The notes beneath the pieces were generated by a model. That model was not told the DNA's origin. It saw only the letters and a program-made list of their open reading frames with translations, and did not search any database. The position numbers were made by a program, and so were the translations under genes. Below, in pieces: positions 27,208-36,557 of a stretch of 64,000 nucleotides of DNA. This DNA is from Leeia oryzae DSM 17879 (GTDB taxonomy: Bacteria; Pseudomonadota; Gammaproteobacteria; Burkholderiales; Leeiaceae): NCBI RefSeq assembly GCF_000376945.1, contig NZ_AQXU01000024.1, forward strand, positions 62,001 to 126,000. The letters are read 5' to 3'. Each line of letters begins with the position of its first letter. Positions within the stretch are counted from its first letter, which is position 1.

Positions 27208-27652
27208 TTTCCGTACTTTGATTGCCATCAGCCTTGGCGGGCTGGTGGCCATGCAAGCATCTGCCGTCGAATACCGCTCTGCCAGCAAAAATGGCGTGGT
27301 GTTGTACGAGGCGCCTGCATCATCCGCCAAAAAGCGTTTTGTGGTTTCGGCCGGGTATCCGGCCGAGGTGGTGATTACCCAAAACGACTGGCTCAAGCTG
27401 AGAGACCGCAACGGCATGCTGGCCTGGGGCGTGACCAAGGATTGGTCCGACCGGCGCACAGTGGTCGTGGTGGCAGATAAAACCGCCTTGTATGGCAAGC
27501 CGGATGCATCAGCATCCATTACCGGCCAACTAAACAAGGATGTCTGGTTGCAGTTGCTGCCGGCATCCGCTGCGGCACCCGGCTGGGTGCATGTGCAGCA
27601 CAAATCGGGTGTGAGTGGCTGGGTTCGCGTGACTGATGTTTGGGGTATGTAG
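27200..27652 (+). CDS. Exported SH3-domain protein
   Basis: A 150-residue protein with a short signal peptide (MPDFRTLIAISLGGLVAMQA, then SA) and two SH3-like repeats: VVLYEAPASSAKKRFVVSAG with DWLKLRD, and TALYGKPDASASITGQL with GWVHVQHKSGVSGWVRV. ATG 27200 overlaps the secB stop by 8 bases. A longer reading from 27113 lies wholly within secB and is rejected. Bacterial SH3 repeats of this type usually bind peptidoglycan or metals; the role here is unknown. It sits between secB and gpsA, probably in one operon. Confidence 0.82.
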   Translation: MPDFRTLIAISLGGLVAMQASAVEYRSASKNGVVLYEAPASSAKKRFVVSAGYPAEVVITQNDWLKLRDRNGMLAWGVTKDWSDRRTVVVVADKTALYGKPDASASITGQLNKDVWLQLLPASAAAPGWVHVQHKSGVSGWVRVTDVWGM

Positions 27653-27655
27653 TTG

Positions 27656-28663
27656 ATGATGCAGAAGCAGCAAGCGGTTCAAATGGCAGTGCTCGGGGCG
27701 GGAGCCTGGGGGACTGCCTTGGCGATATCCTATGCCCGTTCTGGTCATCAGGTGACCTTATGGTCGCGTGACGAGGCGCATGCAAGCGCCATGCGCACCG
27801 AACTGCGCAATACCCGCTATTTGCCAGAAGCCCCTTTGCCTGCCGACCTGCGGATTACTTCCGTGCTGGCCGACGCGGTATCCGGGGCGGATTTGATCCT
27901 GATCGTGACGCCTATTTCCGGCTTGCGCGGCACCTTGCAAGCGATTGCGCCATGCCGGCAAGCGGACACCCCGGTGTTCTGGGCTTGCAAGGGGTTTGAG
28001 GCCCACACCAGGCTGTTGCCGCATCAAGTGGTCAAAGAGGTATTGGGGGATATCCCGTGCGGTACCATCTCTGGCCCGAGCTTTGCCCGTGAAGTGGCGC
28101 TGGGGCAACCTACCGCCGTGACACTGGCCTGTGCCAGCCTGAATCTGGCCACCGAATGGGTGCAAAAACTCAATAGCCCGCGTCTGCGCTTGTATGCGAC
28201 GGACGACATGGTGGGGGTTGAGGTAGGCGGCGCCGTCAAAAACATTCTGGCCATTGCCGCGGGCGTGGCCGACGGGCTGGCACTGGGCTATAACGCCCGG
28301 GCCGCTCTGATTACCCGGGGTCTGGTGGAATTGACCCGGCTGGCGATTCGTCTGGGGGCCCGACAGGAGACCATGATGGGTCTGGCCGGTCTGGGTGATC
28401 TGGTACTGACCTGTACCGGTGATTTGTCGCGTAACCGGCGTGTTGGCATGCTGCTGGCCGAAGACAAGCCGCTAGACGAGATTCTGGCCCAGCTTGGCCA
28501 TGTGGCCGAAGGCGTACCGACCGCGCTGGAAACAGACCGGTTGGCGCAGTCGCTTGGTGTTTCCATGCCGATTACCGCTGCCGTGTGCCGATTGCTGCGT
28601 GGTGAAGCCAAAACCCAGGATGTGATTGCCGATCTGCTCGCCAGAGCACCTGCCGTCGAATAA
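27656..28663 (+). CDS. gpsA: Glycerol-3-phosphate dehydrogenase [NAD(P)+]
   Basis: It makes sn-glycerol 3-phosphate from dihydroxyacetone phosphate for phospholipid synthesis. The Rossmann loop VLGAGAWGTALA lies near the N-terminus. ISGPSFAREVA, the catalytic-lysine motif GGAVKNILAIAAG and GLGDLVLTCTGDLSRNR are all canonical. Several starts are possible: TTG 27653, ATG 27656 or 27659, and ATG 27683, which would begin exactly at MAVLGAGAWG. The start is therefore uncertain by about 10 residues. It follows the SH3 gene directly. Confidence 0.93.
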   Translation: MMQKQQAVQMAVLGAGAWGTALAISYARSGHQVTLWSRDEAHASAMRTELRNTRYLPEAPLPADLRITSVLADAVSGADLILIVTPISGLRGTLQAIAPCRQADTPVFWACKGFEAHTRLLPHQVVKEVLGDIPCGTISGPSFAREVALGQPTAVTLACASLNLATEWVQKLNSPRLRLYATDDMVGVEVGGAVKNILAIAAGVADGLALGYNARAALITRGLVELTRLAIRLGARQETMMGLAGLGDLVLTCTGDLSRNRRVGMLLAEDKPLDEILAQLGHVAEGVPTALETDRLAQSLGVSMPITAAVCRLLRGEAKTQDVIADLLARAPAVE

Positions 28664-28670
28664 ATGGCCT

Positions 28671-28688
28671 CACCGGCGTATGCCGGTG
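28671..28688. terminator. Hairpin between convergent gpsA and ClpP-fold gene
   Basis: A perfect 7-bp stem (28671-28677 with 28682-28688) with a GTAT tetraloop, 7 bases after the gpsA stop. There is no T run, so it may only mark the 3' ends. Confidence 0.35.
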
Positions 28689-28732
28689 CCGTTAACCATT
28701 CGCCACAGGTGGCTAAGCCCCTCAAATTTCTC

Positions 28733-29974
28733 CTAGTAGTTCAAAATCAGGGCCCGAACCAGTGTATGCCGTTCCGGTTCCTGATAGGTCATGATCTGCT
28801 CATAAAGACTTTGCATGTTTTGGCAGCGCAACGCCGCTTCTTGGGCATCGGCTGGCGCATTGCCGGCAAACATCTTGCGCCTGCTGATGGTGCCTTTGGC
28901 ATCCAGCTGGTCGATGATGCTGTCCAGTTGCAGTCTTGCCCGCACGCCTGCCAGTTGCGGTTTGGTTTGCAGGTGCCGGACGGCCTGATTCAGCCATTTC
29001 TCGCGCGGGTAGTCATCGCCGTTATAACGTTTTTCCGGCGCATAGATACCAAACATCGGGCAGTACCCGCCCATGACTTGCTGCTGGTCCTTGGCCATAT
29101 TGAGCAGGATTTGCGCATAGTCGAGTACGTCACTATCCGGCATATACGGGATCAGCTGGTCAATGCCATCGTTGATCAGGCGGCCGATTTCCTGATACAC
29201 CGGCCGGATACTCTGCGGGGTGGCGCTCATCTCTTGCATGGCCGCAACCCGTGTCGCATACAGCTTGGGTAATGTCTGCCGGATGATCTGGACCATCGGG
29301 TCTTTATCGAGCAGCCGTTGTACTTCTTCGTTAAAGACGATGGGGGCGGGTTGGGCGAGCTTGTCTGTCGGGTTCAGCAATGACGTGACCATGCCGCTAC
29401 GCCTTAGCAAGGTCTCGGAAGGTATCCACAGGGTATCAAACGGGGTCTGGTAGGTCTGGTCGAGAATCCGGTCTGGAATCCCCGCCGCATGCATTTGGGC
29501 ACGGGTGGCAATGTCGGTGGCCGGGTCCGGGTTCAGATCTGCGCTTAGGGGATGATGAAATCCGAGTTCGGCCCCTTTCACGAGCAGGCGGTCATCGCCC
29601 GCTGCAAAGATCATGGTGCAGGCACTGCTGCAGCTGCTGTCGACCAGCGTATCGAGTTTGTATTGGCGAACCAGGTCGACCATTTTCATGGCTTCTGACA
29701 ATAACCCGCCACCGCTCTGCAAGCGCAGTCGCCGGATACCCGGGTTTTGCGCCAGTTTGATAGCCAGCAGGCTTGCAGAGCCCGGCGCGATGGAGCCGGA
29801 TACTTTCAGTTCTTCCGGACCGGTGTTGATGATGGTGAGTGGCACCGTTTGCTGCTGGATCCTGACAAACCTGGGATTGATGTCTTCTTCGTCTTCTGCA
29901 TGCAGGTGCGGCGAGAAGCTGACGGTCAGCAGGCTGAGCAGCAGAAAAGACAGTGTACGGCAGGAGATAGGCAT
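28733..29974 (-). CDS. Exported ClpP-fold protein (COG3904-like), function unknown
   Basis: A 413-residue protein with a signal peptide (cleavage near residue 26, SPHLHA). The first half has a ClpP/crotonase-type core: SGGG at 87-90 as the likely oxyanion loop, the SSCSSACT segment (113-120) with S117 as candidate nucleophile, and GFHHP with H140. The second half (about 190-413) is helical and contains a PMFGIYAPEKRYN stretch. Related exported proteins are annotated only as predicted periplasmic proteins. The longer reading to ATG 30004 adds ten residues before the signal peptide. It stands alone between gpsA and the DUF475 gene. Confidence 0.7.
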   Translation of the reverse strand: MPISCRTLSFLLLSLLTVSFSPHLHAEDEEDINPRFVRIQQQTVPLTIINTGPEELKVSGSIAPGSASLLAIKLAQNPGIRRLRLQSGGGLLSEAMKMVDLVRQYKLDTLVDSSCSSACTMIFAAGDDRLLVKGAELGFHHPLSADLNPDPATDIATRAQMHAAGIPDRILDQTYQTPFDTLWIPSETLLRRSGMVTSLLNPTDKLAQPAPIVFNEEVQRLLDKDPMVQIIRQTLPKLYATRVAAMQEMSATPQSIRPVYQEIGRLINDGIDQLIPYMPDSDVLDYAQILLNMAKDQQQVMGGYCPMFGIYAPEKRYNGDDYPREKWLNQAVRHLQTKPQLAGVRARLQLDSIIDQLDAKGTISRRKMFAGNAPADAQEAALRCQNMQSLYEQIMTYQEPERHTLVRALILNY

Positions 29975-30134
29975 AGATCGGGTCGGGTTATCCAATGCCA
30001 CCATGCGACAGACATTTGTGCGGCATGGCGGGCCAGGTTAGGTAAACATCGTGTATTCGTATATTATGCGGACATCTTGATGTGATCACCAGTGATAACG
30101 ACAAAGTCATACATTCATTTGATGATGGGAGTAT

Positions 30135-31184
30135 ATGTTGGGCATTTTGTTCAGGTTTTTCAAAGGATCGGCCATTACCCTGGTGGTGGGGCTGGTGCTG
30201 GCTTATTTTGCAGGCGAGGCGTTTCATCTGGGCGGGGGCAAGGCTGTTTTCATTACGCTGATCCTGTCTGTGCTGGAGGTGTCCCTGTCGTTTGATAACG
30301 CGGTAGTGAATGCGACAGTGCTAAAAGACATGGATCATGTCTGGCGCAAGCGTTTCATGACCTGGGGGATGCTGATTGCCGTGTTTGGCATGCGGGTGGT
30401 GTTCCCGGTGCTGATCGTCGCAGTCATTGCCCATGTAAACCCGTTTGCGGCTTTTATGATGGCAGTCAATTCGCCTGACCAGTATGCGCAGACACTGACT
30501 TCTGCCCATGTGGTGGTGGCCGGCTTTGGTGGCACCTTCCTGCTGATGGTGTTTCTGAAGTTTTTCCTCGACAAGGAAAAAGACGTGCACTGGATTCGGG
30601 TGATCGAATCTCCGCTATCGCAGATCGGGCGGATGCAGTCGTTCGAGATCGCAGCCTGCCTGATGGCGGTGTATGCCATGAGTTCTGCCATGCACGAACA
30701 CGAACAGCTGCCGTTTCTGCTGGCCAGCATGGCCGGTCTGGCATGCTATATTCTGGTTGATGGTTTTAGTGCTCTGCTGGAAAGCGGCGAAGAGAAAAAA
30801 CATGGCCATGGTGTGGCGACCACTGCGGTGCGTACCGGCCTGTCGGCCTTCCTGTATCTGGAAGTGCTGGATGCCAGTTTCAGTTTTGACGGCGTGATCG
30901 GGGCGTTTGCCTTGTCCAACAACATTTTCATCATTGCCATCGGTCTGGGCGTCGGCGCGATGTTTGTCCGGTCACTTACGGTGATGTTTGTGGAGCAAGG
31001 GACGCTGGACCAGTTCCGTTATCTGGAACACGGCGCGTTTTACGCCATTGGCGCGTTGGCGGCCATCATGTTCCTTGGCACCGTGCACGAAATATCCGAA
31101 GTGGTGACGGGCCTGATTGGTGCCGGGTTCATCGGTCTGGCGCTGATTGCGTCGATCCGGCATAACCGGCTGAAAGAGGAATAA
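30135..31184 (+). CDS. DUF475 integral membrane protein (TerC superfamily)
   Basis: A 349-residue membrane protein with about nine hydrophobic segments. Two inverted halves carry the acidic motifs LSVLEVSLSFDNAVVNA (about 45-60) and LEVLDASFSFDGVIGAFA (about 240-260), typical of DUF475/TerC-like proteins implicated in metal-ion transport or tellurium resistance. A His-rich cytoplasmic segment (EEKKHGHGV) lies between the halves. GGGAG precedes ATG 30135. No ter genes are nearby. Substrate unknown; Mn or another divalent metal is plausible. Confidence 0.82.
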   Translation: MLGILFRFFKGSAITLVVGLVLAYFAGEAFHLGGGKAVFITLILSVLEVSLSFDNAVVNATVLKDMDHVWRKRFMTWGMLIAVFGMRVVFPVLIVAVIAHVNPFAAFMMAVNSPDQYAQTLTSAHVVVAGFGGTFLLMVFLKFFLDKEKDVHWIRVIESPLSQIGRMQSFEIAACLMAVYAMSSAMHEHEQLPFLLASMAGLACYILVDGFSALLESGEEKKHGHGVATTAVRTGLSAFLYLEVLDASFSFDGVIGAFALSNNIFIIAIGLGVGAMFVRSLTVMFVEQGTLDQFRYLEHGAFYAIGALAAIMFLGTVHEISEVVTGLIGAGFIGLALIASIRHNRLKEE

Positions 31185-31222
31185 GCACTCTGTCAGTCAT
31201 GCGTGCCTGAAGTTGTAAAAAA

Positions 31223-31256
31223 AGCGGTAGATCCGGACAGGACTACCGCTTTTTTT
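31223..31256 (+). terminator. Intrinsic terminator after the DUF475 gene
   Basis: A perfect 8-bp GC-rich stem (31223-31230 with 31243-31250), extended by A-T pairs, with a 12-base loop and a seven-T run. The A run on the other side makes it usable by the convergent trmL-bio transcript as well. Confidence 0.9.
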
Positions 31257-31278
31257 ATGGTGTACATGGATCGGGATG

Positions 31279-31743
31279 TCAGGCCATTCCCGCAAAACCT
31301 GTCTGGCGCAGCGCCTCAAACACGGTAATGGCCACCGCGTTGGACAGATTCAGGCTGCGCTGGGTGGGCAGCATGGGCAAGCGCAGGCGAAAATCCGCTT
31401 CAAACCCGGCCAGGACATCGGCGGGCAAGCCACGGGTTTCCGGTCCGAAAACAAACACGTCTTCATCCTGAAAGCTGGCGCTAAAGGCATTGCGGCTGCC
31501 CTTGGTGGTAAAGGCAAACAGGCGCTTTCCGGCCAGGGCGGCCTGGCATGCGGCCCAGTCTTTGTGGACATGCATCTCGGCGTATTCGTGGTAATCCAGC
31601 CCGGCGCGTTTCATTTTGGTATCGTCGAGCGGGAAGCCCAGTGGTTCGACCAGGTGCAGCTGGCAACCGGTATTGGCGGCCAGACGGATGATGTTGCCCG
31701 TATTGGGCGGGATTTCCGGATTAAACAAGACAATATGGAACAT
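31279..31743 (-). CDS. trmL: tRNA (cytidine(34)-2'-O)-methyltransferase
   Basis: A SPOUT-class methyltransferase of 154 aa that methylates the wobble ribose of leucine tRNAs. NPEIPPNTGNIIRLAANTG at the N-terminus, FGPETRGLP and the C-terminal knot motif RSLNLSNAVAITVFEAL are diagnostic. It begins 2 bases after bioD and is the last gene of the biotin transcript, an unrelated passenger. Confidence 0.95.
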   Translation of the reverse strand: MFHIVLFNPEIPPNTGNIIRLAANTGCQLHLVEPLGFPLDDTKMKRAGLDYHEYAEMHVHKDWAACQAALAGKRLFAFTTKGSRNAFSASFQDEDVFVFGPETRGLPADVLAGFEADFRLRLPMLPTQRSLNLSNAVAITVFEALRQTGFAGMA

Positions 31744-31745
31744 GA

Positions 31746-32453
31746 TCAGTTTTCCAGCGGAACCGGTGCGAGTGGCAGCAGGGTTTTCAGGTCCAGCTGG
31801 TCTACGGCGGCGGAGGCCGCCGCTTCGCTGTCCAGATATGGAACAACGCCCAGACAGGGGGCTGCAATGCGGGCTTGCAGGGTGGCCAGGTTGTCTTCAA
31901 ATCGCAGTTGACGTGGTTCTACCCGGTTGGCCACCCAGCCGAGCAGGCGGCAGCCGCTGTCTTCAATGGCTTTGACGGATAGCAAGGCATGGTTGATGCA
32001 GCCCAGACGCATGCCTACCACCAGTACGACAGGCAGTTGCAGGCTGCGGGCCAGATCAGCCATGTCACGGTTATCGCTGATCGGTGCAAACCAGCCACCG
32101 GCACCTTCGACCAGTACCATGTCTGCCTGCTGGCGCAACTGATTGAGGTTGGCCGCAATGTGCCACAGATCAATCTCGGTCTTGGCATCTCTGGCCGCCA
32201 GATGCGGAGAAATGGGCGGCTCGAAGGTGTACGGGTTCATCAGGCTGCGGTCAACCGGGAAGCTGGCCGCTGCCAGCAAGGCTTCTGCATCTTCGCTGAT
32301 CATGCCGACATCGCCCGGAATACACCCGGATGCGACGGGTTTCATTCCCAGTACGCTGAGTCCATGGCGTTGCAGGGCCTGCATCAGCAAAACACTGACC
32401 ATGGTCTTGCCGACTTCGGTATCGGTACCGGTAATAAAGAATGCGCCGCCCAT
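31746..32453 (-). CDS. bioD: Dethiobiotin synthetase
   Basis: An ATP-dependent carboxylase of 235 aa that closes the ureido ring of dethiobiotin from diaminopelargonic acid and CO2. The P-loop GTDTEVGKT is near residue 9. GMKPVASG, VEGAGGWFAPI and WVANRVEP are the expected substrate and nucleotide motifs. It lies 23 bases after bioC. Confidence 0.94.
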   Translation of the reverse strand: MGGAFFITGTDTEVGKTMVSVLLMQALQRHGLSVLGMKPVASGCIPGDVGMISEDAEALLAAASFPVDRSLMNPYTFEPPISPHLAARDAKTEIDLWHIAANLNQLRQQADMVLVEGAGGWFAPISDNRDMADLARSLQLPVVLVVGMRLGCINHALLSVKAIEDSGCRLLGWVANRVEPRQLRFEDNLATLQARIAAPCLGVVPYLDSEAAASAAVDQLDLKTLLPLAPVPLEN

Positions 32454-32476
32454 GGCTGGGTCTCCTGTGCTGTGGC

Positions 32477-33355
32477 TTATGTGTTGCGAGGGCGGAATTC
32501 TATCACTTGTCGGCCGTCTGCCAAGACCCGGACCGGTTTGGGCTCCGGTTTCCAGGCATGACCATAGACGATTTCATAGGTGGCGGGCAGCTGGCCGTCT
32601 TTGCGCAGCGTTTCGTAGTTGTCGATCACCCGTTGCCAGCGCTGCTTGCCCATCAGGCCGGCAGGGCGGCCATGCATGACGTTGTGGGCGCCAATCGCTT
32701 TCAGGTCCTGCATTACGGTGCGCACGTCCTGATAGGTGAGGGTGATGTATTCCATGTCCATCACCGGGGTGGCAAACCCGTTCTTCACCAGTCCGTCGCC
32801 AATGTCGTGCATGTCGACAAAACGGTTGACGTGATCGGCCTGGTCTACGCCTGCAAAGGCCTGACGCAGTTCTTTCAGGGTGTCGGGCCCCAGGGTAGAG
32901 AACATCAGCAAGCCATTGGGGGCCAGCACGCGGTGAAACTCGGCAAACGCCTTGTCCAGGTCGTTGACCCACTGAATCGCCAGGTTGGACCAGATCATGT
33001 CCAGACTGTTATCGGCCAGCGGCAGTTGTTCGATGTCACCGCACACGGCGGGCGGGTCTTTGAACAGTCGTTTCCAGCGCGAGGTTTTCTGGCGGGCTGC
33101 CAGCAGCATGGCGTGGGCAATGTCCAGCTCGATGACGCTGGCTTTCGGATACGCGGTCTGCAGCTTGTCGCGGCCAAAACCGGTGCCGGAACCGGCATCC
33201 AGCACAGTGGCGGGCTGGTGCTTGATGTATTCCAGCCGCTCTGCCATGCGATTACAGACTTCCTGTTGCAGAATCGCCGCTGCATCATAGCGGGAGGCGG
33301 CCTCGTTAAAGGCTTTGCGCATCAGCCGTTTGTTGGGTAAGAAGTGCTCGGTCAT
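32477..33355 (-). CDS. bioC: Malonyl-ACP O-methyltransferase
   Basis: A SAM-dependent methyltransferase of 292 aa that methylates malonyl-ACP to disguise it as a fatty-acid primer for pimelate synthesis. The N-terminal KRLMRKAFNEAASRYDAAA, the SAM loop VLDAGSGTGFG and the DMIWSNLAIQWVNDL motif are typical. ATG 33355 overlaps the bioH stop (ATGA); a reading from 33400 would add 15 residues inside bioH. Confidence 0.93.
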   Translation of the reverse strand: MTEHFLPNKRLMRKAFNEAASRYDAAAILQQEVCNRMAERLEYIKHQPATVLDAGSGTGFGRDKLQTAYPKASVIELDIAHAMLLAARQKTSRWKRLFKDPPAVCGDIEQLPLADNSLDMIWSNLAIQWVNDLDKAFAEFHRVLAPNGLLMFSTLGPDTLKELRQAFAGVDQADHVNRFVDMHDIGDGLVKNGFATPVMDMEYITLTYQDVRTVMQDLKAIGAHNVMHGRPAGLMGKQRWQRVIDNYETLRKDGQLPATYEIVYGHAWKPEPKPVRVLADGRQVIEFRPRNT

Positions 33356-34155
33356 TGAGAGTCGCTTTGTAGTATCAGTTGTCTTGCCGCATCCAGACAT
33401 ACCTCCGGATGGGTCAGAAAAGGGGCGTGGGCCGATTGTGCCAGTAAGTGCAGCCGCGCATGCGGCAGGGTCTCTGCCAGCCAGCGGGCGGTGGCAGCAG
33501 GTACCAGAGCATCGCGCTCGCCGTAGATCAGCTCGACCGGACAGGTAATCTGGTGCAGGCGATGGCGCAGGTCGGCATCGCGCAAGATGTGCAGGCCGCC
33601 GGTAAGGGTATCCTGATGCGCCAGCGGGCGGCTGGACAGTGCCTGCTTCAGCTGGACGACCTGGGTTCTGGCGCTTGGACTGCCCATGGCCTGCAAAGCT
33701 AGAAACCGGTGCAGGGTGGCTTCAGCATCGCTGGCCAGTTCGTCGGTAAACTGCGACAGTACCTGCGGTTTCATGGCATTGGGCCAGTCCTCGCGGGTGG
33801 TAAAGCAGGGTGAACTGGCAATCAGCCCCAGGCCCAGTACGCTGTCCGGGTGATGCAGCGCGACATATTGCGCCACCATGCCGCCCAGCGACCAGCCCAT
33901 CCAGATGGCGGGTTGTGGCAGGGCATGCTGCACGGCTTCGGCCATGCTGGCCAGATCAAACGGATCGGTATGGCCGGAGTGGCCGTGCCCGGGCAGGTCG
34001 ATCACATGCACGGTGGCCAGTTCGGACAGGCGGGTTGCAAATTCTCCCCATACCTGACCATGCATGCCCCAGCCGTGCAACAGCACCAGTTCCGGAGATG
34101 CCTTGCCGGGCGTTGCATGCGCATGAGGTAAGGTATCGATATGTAAGCGGGTCAT
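33352..34155 (-). CDS. bioH: Pimeloyl-[ACP] methyl ester esterase
   Basis: An alpha/beta hydrolase of 267 aa that removes the methyl group after pimeloyl-ACP is built. LVLLHGWGMHGQVW at 24-37, the nucleophile elbow GWSLGG with S89, the acid in YGERDALVP and the His in QSAHAPF complete the triad. It overlaps bioF and bioC by 4 bases each, so it belongs to this pathway rather than to a generic esterase family. Confidence 0.93.
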   Translation of the reverse strand: MTRLHIDTLPHAHATPGKASPELVLLHGWGMHGQVWGEFATRLSELATVHVIDLPGHGHSGHTDPFDLASMAEAVQHALPQPAIWMGWSLGGMVAQYVALHHPDSVLGLGLIASSPCFTTREDWPNAMKPQVLSQFTDELASDAEATLHRFLALQAMGSPSARTQVVQLKQALSSRPLAHQDTLTGGLHILRDADLRHRLHQITCPVELIYGERDALVPAATARWLAETLPHARLHLLAQSAHAPFLTHPEVCLDAARQLILQSDSQ

Positions 34156-35330
34156 GCCATGCTTGCCTGTGTAGGGTGTGATTGTGCGATACGGGTCAGG
34201 CTGACTAGCAACTCGTCTACATCTGCCAGGGTATGGCTGGCGGAAAGCGAGATCCGCAAGCGGGCAGTTCCCTCGGGCACGGTAGGCGGGCGAATGGCCG
34301 GTACCCAGATGCCGTCTTGCCAGAGGGCATTGGCCAATGCCAGCGTATCTTCATTGCTGCCAATCACCAGCCCCTGGATGGGGGTCTGGGATGGCAGGGC
34401 GGCCCAGGGCAGACCCCGGCTACCTTCTTGCCAGCGGGCAATCAACGCTTGCAAGTGTGCTCTGCGGTCATCGGCCTGTTGCATGATGTCGATACTGGCG
34501 CACAGGCTGGCAGCCAGTAGCGCTGGTGCTGCCGTGGTGAAGATATGGCTGCGGGCATGGTGCATCAGCCAGTCGATCACCACCGGTTCTGCGCAGACAG
34601 CCGCCCCTTGCGAGCCTGCTGCCTTGCCAAAAGTGACCAGCTGAATCAGTCGCGGATGATTGTGCAGCCCGAAGTGCGAGGCAGTGCCCCGGCCTTGTTC
34701 ACCCAGTACGCCAATGCCGTGTGCGTCGTCCAGATAAATCCAGGCATCGAATGCTTCTGCCAATGCGAGGATGGCTGGCAACGGGGTCATGTCCCCGTCC
34801 ATGCTGAAGATGCCATCCACCACAATCAGCTTTTGCCGAGCGTCGGATTTCTCCAGCAGCTGGCGCAGGTGCTCGGTGTCATTGTGGCGGAACCGGTGCG
34901 TGCTGGCGCGCGACAGCAGGCAGCCATCGTTCAGCGACGCATGGTTGAGTTTGTCCATGAAAATGGCGTCGGCCCGGTCTACCAGTGCGGGAATGATGCC
35001 GACACTGGCGGTATAGCCGGTAGCAAACGTCAGGCAGGGGCGTCCCAGCCAGCTGGCCAGCGCCTCTTCCAGTCGCTCGTGCCAGAGATGATGCCCGCTG
35101 ACCAGATGCGATGCACCGGTGCCCAAGCCACTGGCCGACAATGCCTCGCACGCAGCGGCTGCCAGCGCGGGGTGAGCTGCCAGTCCCAGATAGTCGTTGC
35201 TGCAAAATGACAGTTTGGCAACGCCATCTACGGTCAGATGCGGTTGTTGCGAGCTCTGGACAATACGACGGTGACGACGGCGATGCTCACGAGTGAGCGC
35301 CGCCAGACCTTCGGAGAAACGTTCGAACAT
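34152..35330 (-). CDS. bioF: 8-amino-7-oxononanoate synthase
   Basis: A PLP enzyme of 392 aa that condenses pimeloyl-ACP with alanine. The Asn-Asp-Tyr-Leu-Gly motif (SNDYLGLA), GTGASHLVSG, LDDAHGIGVLG and the PLP-lysine loop TFGKAAGSQGA are all present. It starts 6 bases after the bioB stop. Confidence 0.94.
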   Translation of the reverse strand: MFERFSEGLAALTREHRRRHRRIVQSSQQPHLTVDGVAKLSFCSNDYLGLAAHPALAAAACEALSASGLGTGASHLVSGHHLWHERLEEALASWLGRPCLTFATGYTASVGIIPALVDRADAIFMDKLNHASLNDGCLLSRASTHRFRHNDTEHLRQLLEKSDARQKLIVVDGIFSMDGDMTPLPAILALAEAFDAWIYLDDAHGIGVLGEQGRGTASHFGLHNHPRLIQLVTFGKAAGSQGAAVCAEPVVIDWLMHHARSHIFTTAAPALLAASLCASIDIMQQADDRRAHLQALIARWQEGSRGLPWAALPSQTPIQGLVIGSNEDTLALANALWQDGIWVPAIRPPTVPEGTARLRISLSASHTLADVDELLVSLTRIAQSHPTQASMA

Positions 35331-35336
35331 CCGGGC

Positions 35337-36437
35337 TTAGCCGTGATGGTGGTGGCCGCTGCCACAACCGCAGCCACCTGTTGGCGAGGTGTGATCTTCG
35401 TCCTCATCCAGATCGGCTTCGGTATGAGTCACACTGGCAGCGTTGATGTTCAGCTTGGCCAGTAGCGCCTGGTCGCGGCTGACATCCGGGTTGCCAGTGG
35501 TCAGCAGTTTTTCGCCATAGAAAATCGAGTTGGCGCCGGCCATAAAACACATGGCCTGCATGGCTTCCGGCATTTGCTGGCGGCCGGCAGACAGACGGAC
35601 ATAGCTCTTTGGCATCAGGATGCGGGCCACGGCAATGGTACGGACAAACTCGGTCCAGTCGATCGGCTCGGTGCCATCCAGTGGCGTACCTTCTACCTGT
35701 ACCAGATTATTGATCGGGACGGATTCCGGTTGCGGTTCCAGATTGGCCAGTTGTGCCAGCAGACCGGCACGGTCCAGGCGCTCTTCGCCCAGGCCGACAA
35801 TACCGCCACAACAGACGTTAATGCCAGCCTGGCGCACCTTGTTCAGGGTATCCAGACGGTCTTCGTAGTCACGGCTGCTGATGATGTCGCCGTATTTTTC
35901 TGGAGCGGTATCCAGGTTGTGGTTGTAATAATCCAGACCGGCATCACGCAGTTGCTCTGCCTGGCCGGATTTCAGCATGCCGAGCGTGGCACAGGTTTCC
36001 AGACCCATGGCCTTCACGGCCTTGACCATCTCCAGTACCGAGGCCAGATCATCCTGGCTTGGGCCACGCCAGGCGGCGCCCATGCAGAAGCGGCCAGCGC
36101 CTGCTGCTTTAGCGGCCTTGGCGGCATCCAGCACCGTGTTCAGGGCCAGCATTTCCTGGTTTTCTACGCCGGTATCGTGCATGGAAGATTGCGGGCAATA
36201 GCTGCAGTCTTCGGTACAGCCGCCAGTCTTGATCGACAGCAAGGTAGACAGCTGGACACTGTTTGGGTCGAAATGCTCGCGGTGCACGGTTTGTGCCCGG
36301 TACAGCAGGTCATTGAAGGGCAGGGCAAACAGGGCTTCGACATCGGCCGCACTAAAACGGGCAACTTCCGGGTGCAATACCGGTTTGGTGCTGGCGTGAA
36401 ATTGCAGCACAGAAGGAGTAGTGGTTTCTTGGGTCAT
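35337..36437 (-). CDS. bioB: Biotin synthase with Cys/His-rich tail
   Basis: A radical-SAM enzyme of 366 aa that inserts sulfur into dethiobiotin. The [4Fe-4S] motif is C74, C78, C81 ([11 protein letters not shown]). The [16 protein letters not shown] and [12 protein letters not shown] segments are standard. Beyond the usual end (about residue 345) there is an acidic stretch and then [16 protein letters not shown], a likely metal-binding tail. First gene of bioB-F-H-C-D-trmL. The 120 bases to divergent comF must hold its promoter, but no clear BirA operator is visible. bioA is not in the window. Confidence 0.94.
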   Translation of the reverse strand: MTQETTTPSVLQFHASTKPVLHPEVARFSAADVEALFALPFNDLLYRAQTVHREHFDPNSVQLSTLLSIKTGGCTEDCSYCPQSSMHDTGVENQEMLALNTVLDAAKAAKAAGAGRFCMGAAWRGPSQDDLASVLEMVKAVKAMGLETCATLGMLKSGQAEQLRDAGLDYYNHNLDTAPEKYGDIISSRDYEDRLDTLNKVRQAGINVCCGGIVGLGEERLDRAGLLAQLANLEPQPESVPINNLVQVEGTPLDGTEPIDWTEFVRTIAVARILMPKSYVRLSAGRQQMPEAMQAMCFMAGANSIFYGEKLLTTGNPDVSRDQALLAKLNINAASVTHTEADLDEDEDHTSPTGGCGCGSGHHHHG

Positions 36438-36557
36438 GACAAGCCTGCTGGGTAAGTGGTTGCCAGAGCAGATTCATGACATTTGAATGTGTTCTGGGCG
36501 TAAAATAGCGGATTGCCTGAGGTTAATGCTTCGCCTGTTGCTTGTCAAATTTGAGAG

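Noticed and set aside
36438-36557. A BirA operator between bioB and comF
   Set aside because: I looked for a TTGTAAACC-type inverted repeat and found no convincing match.
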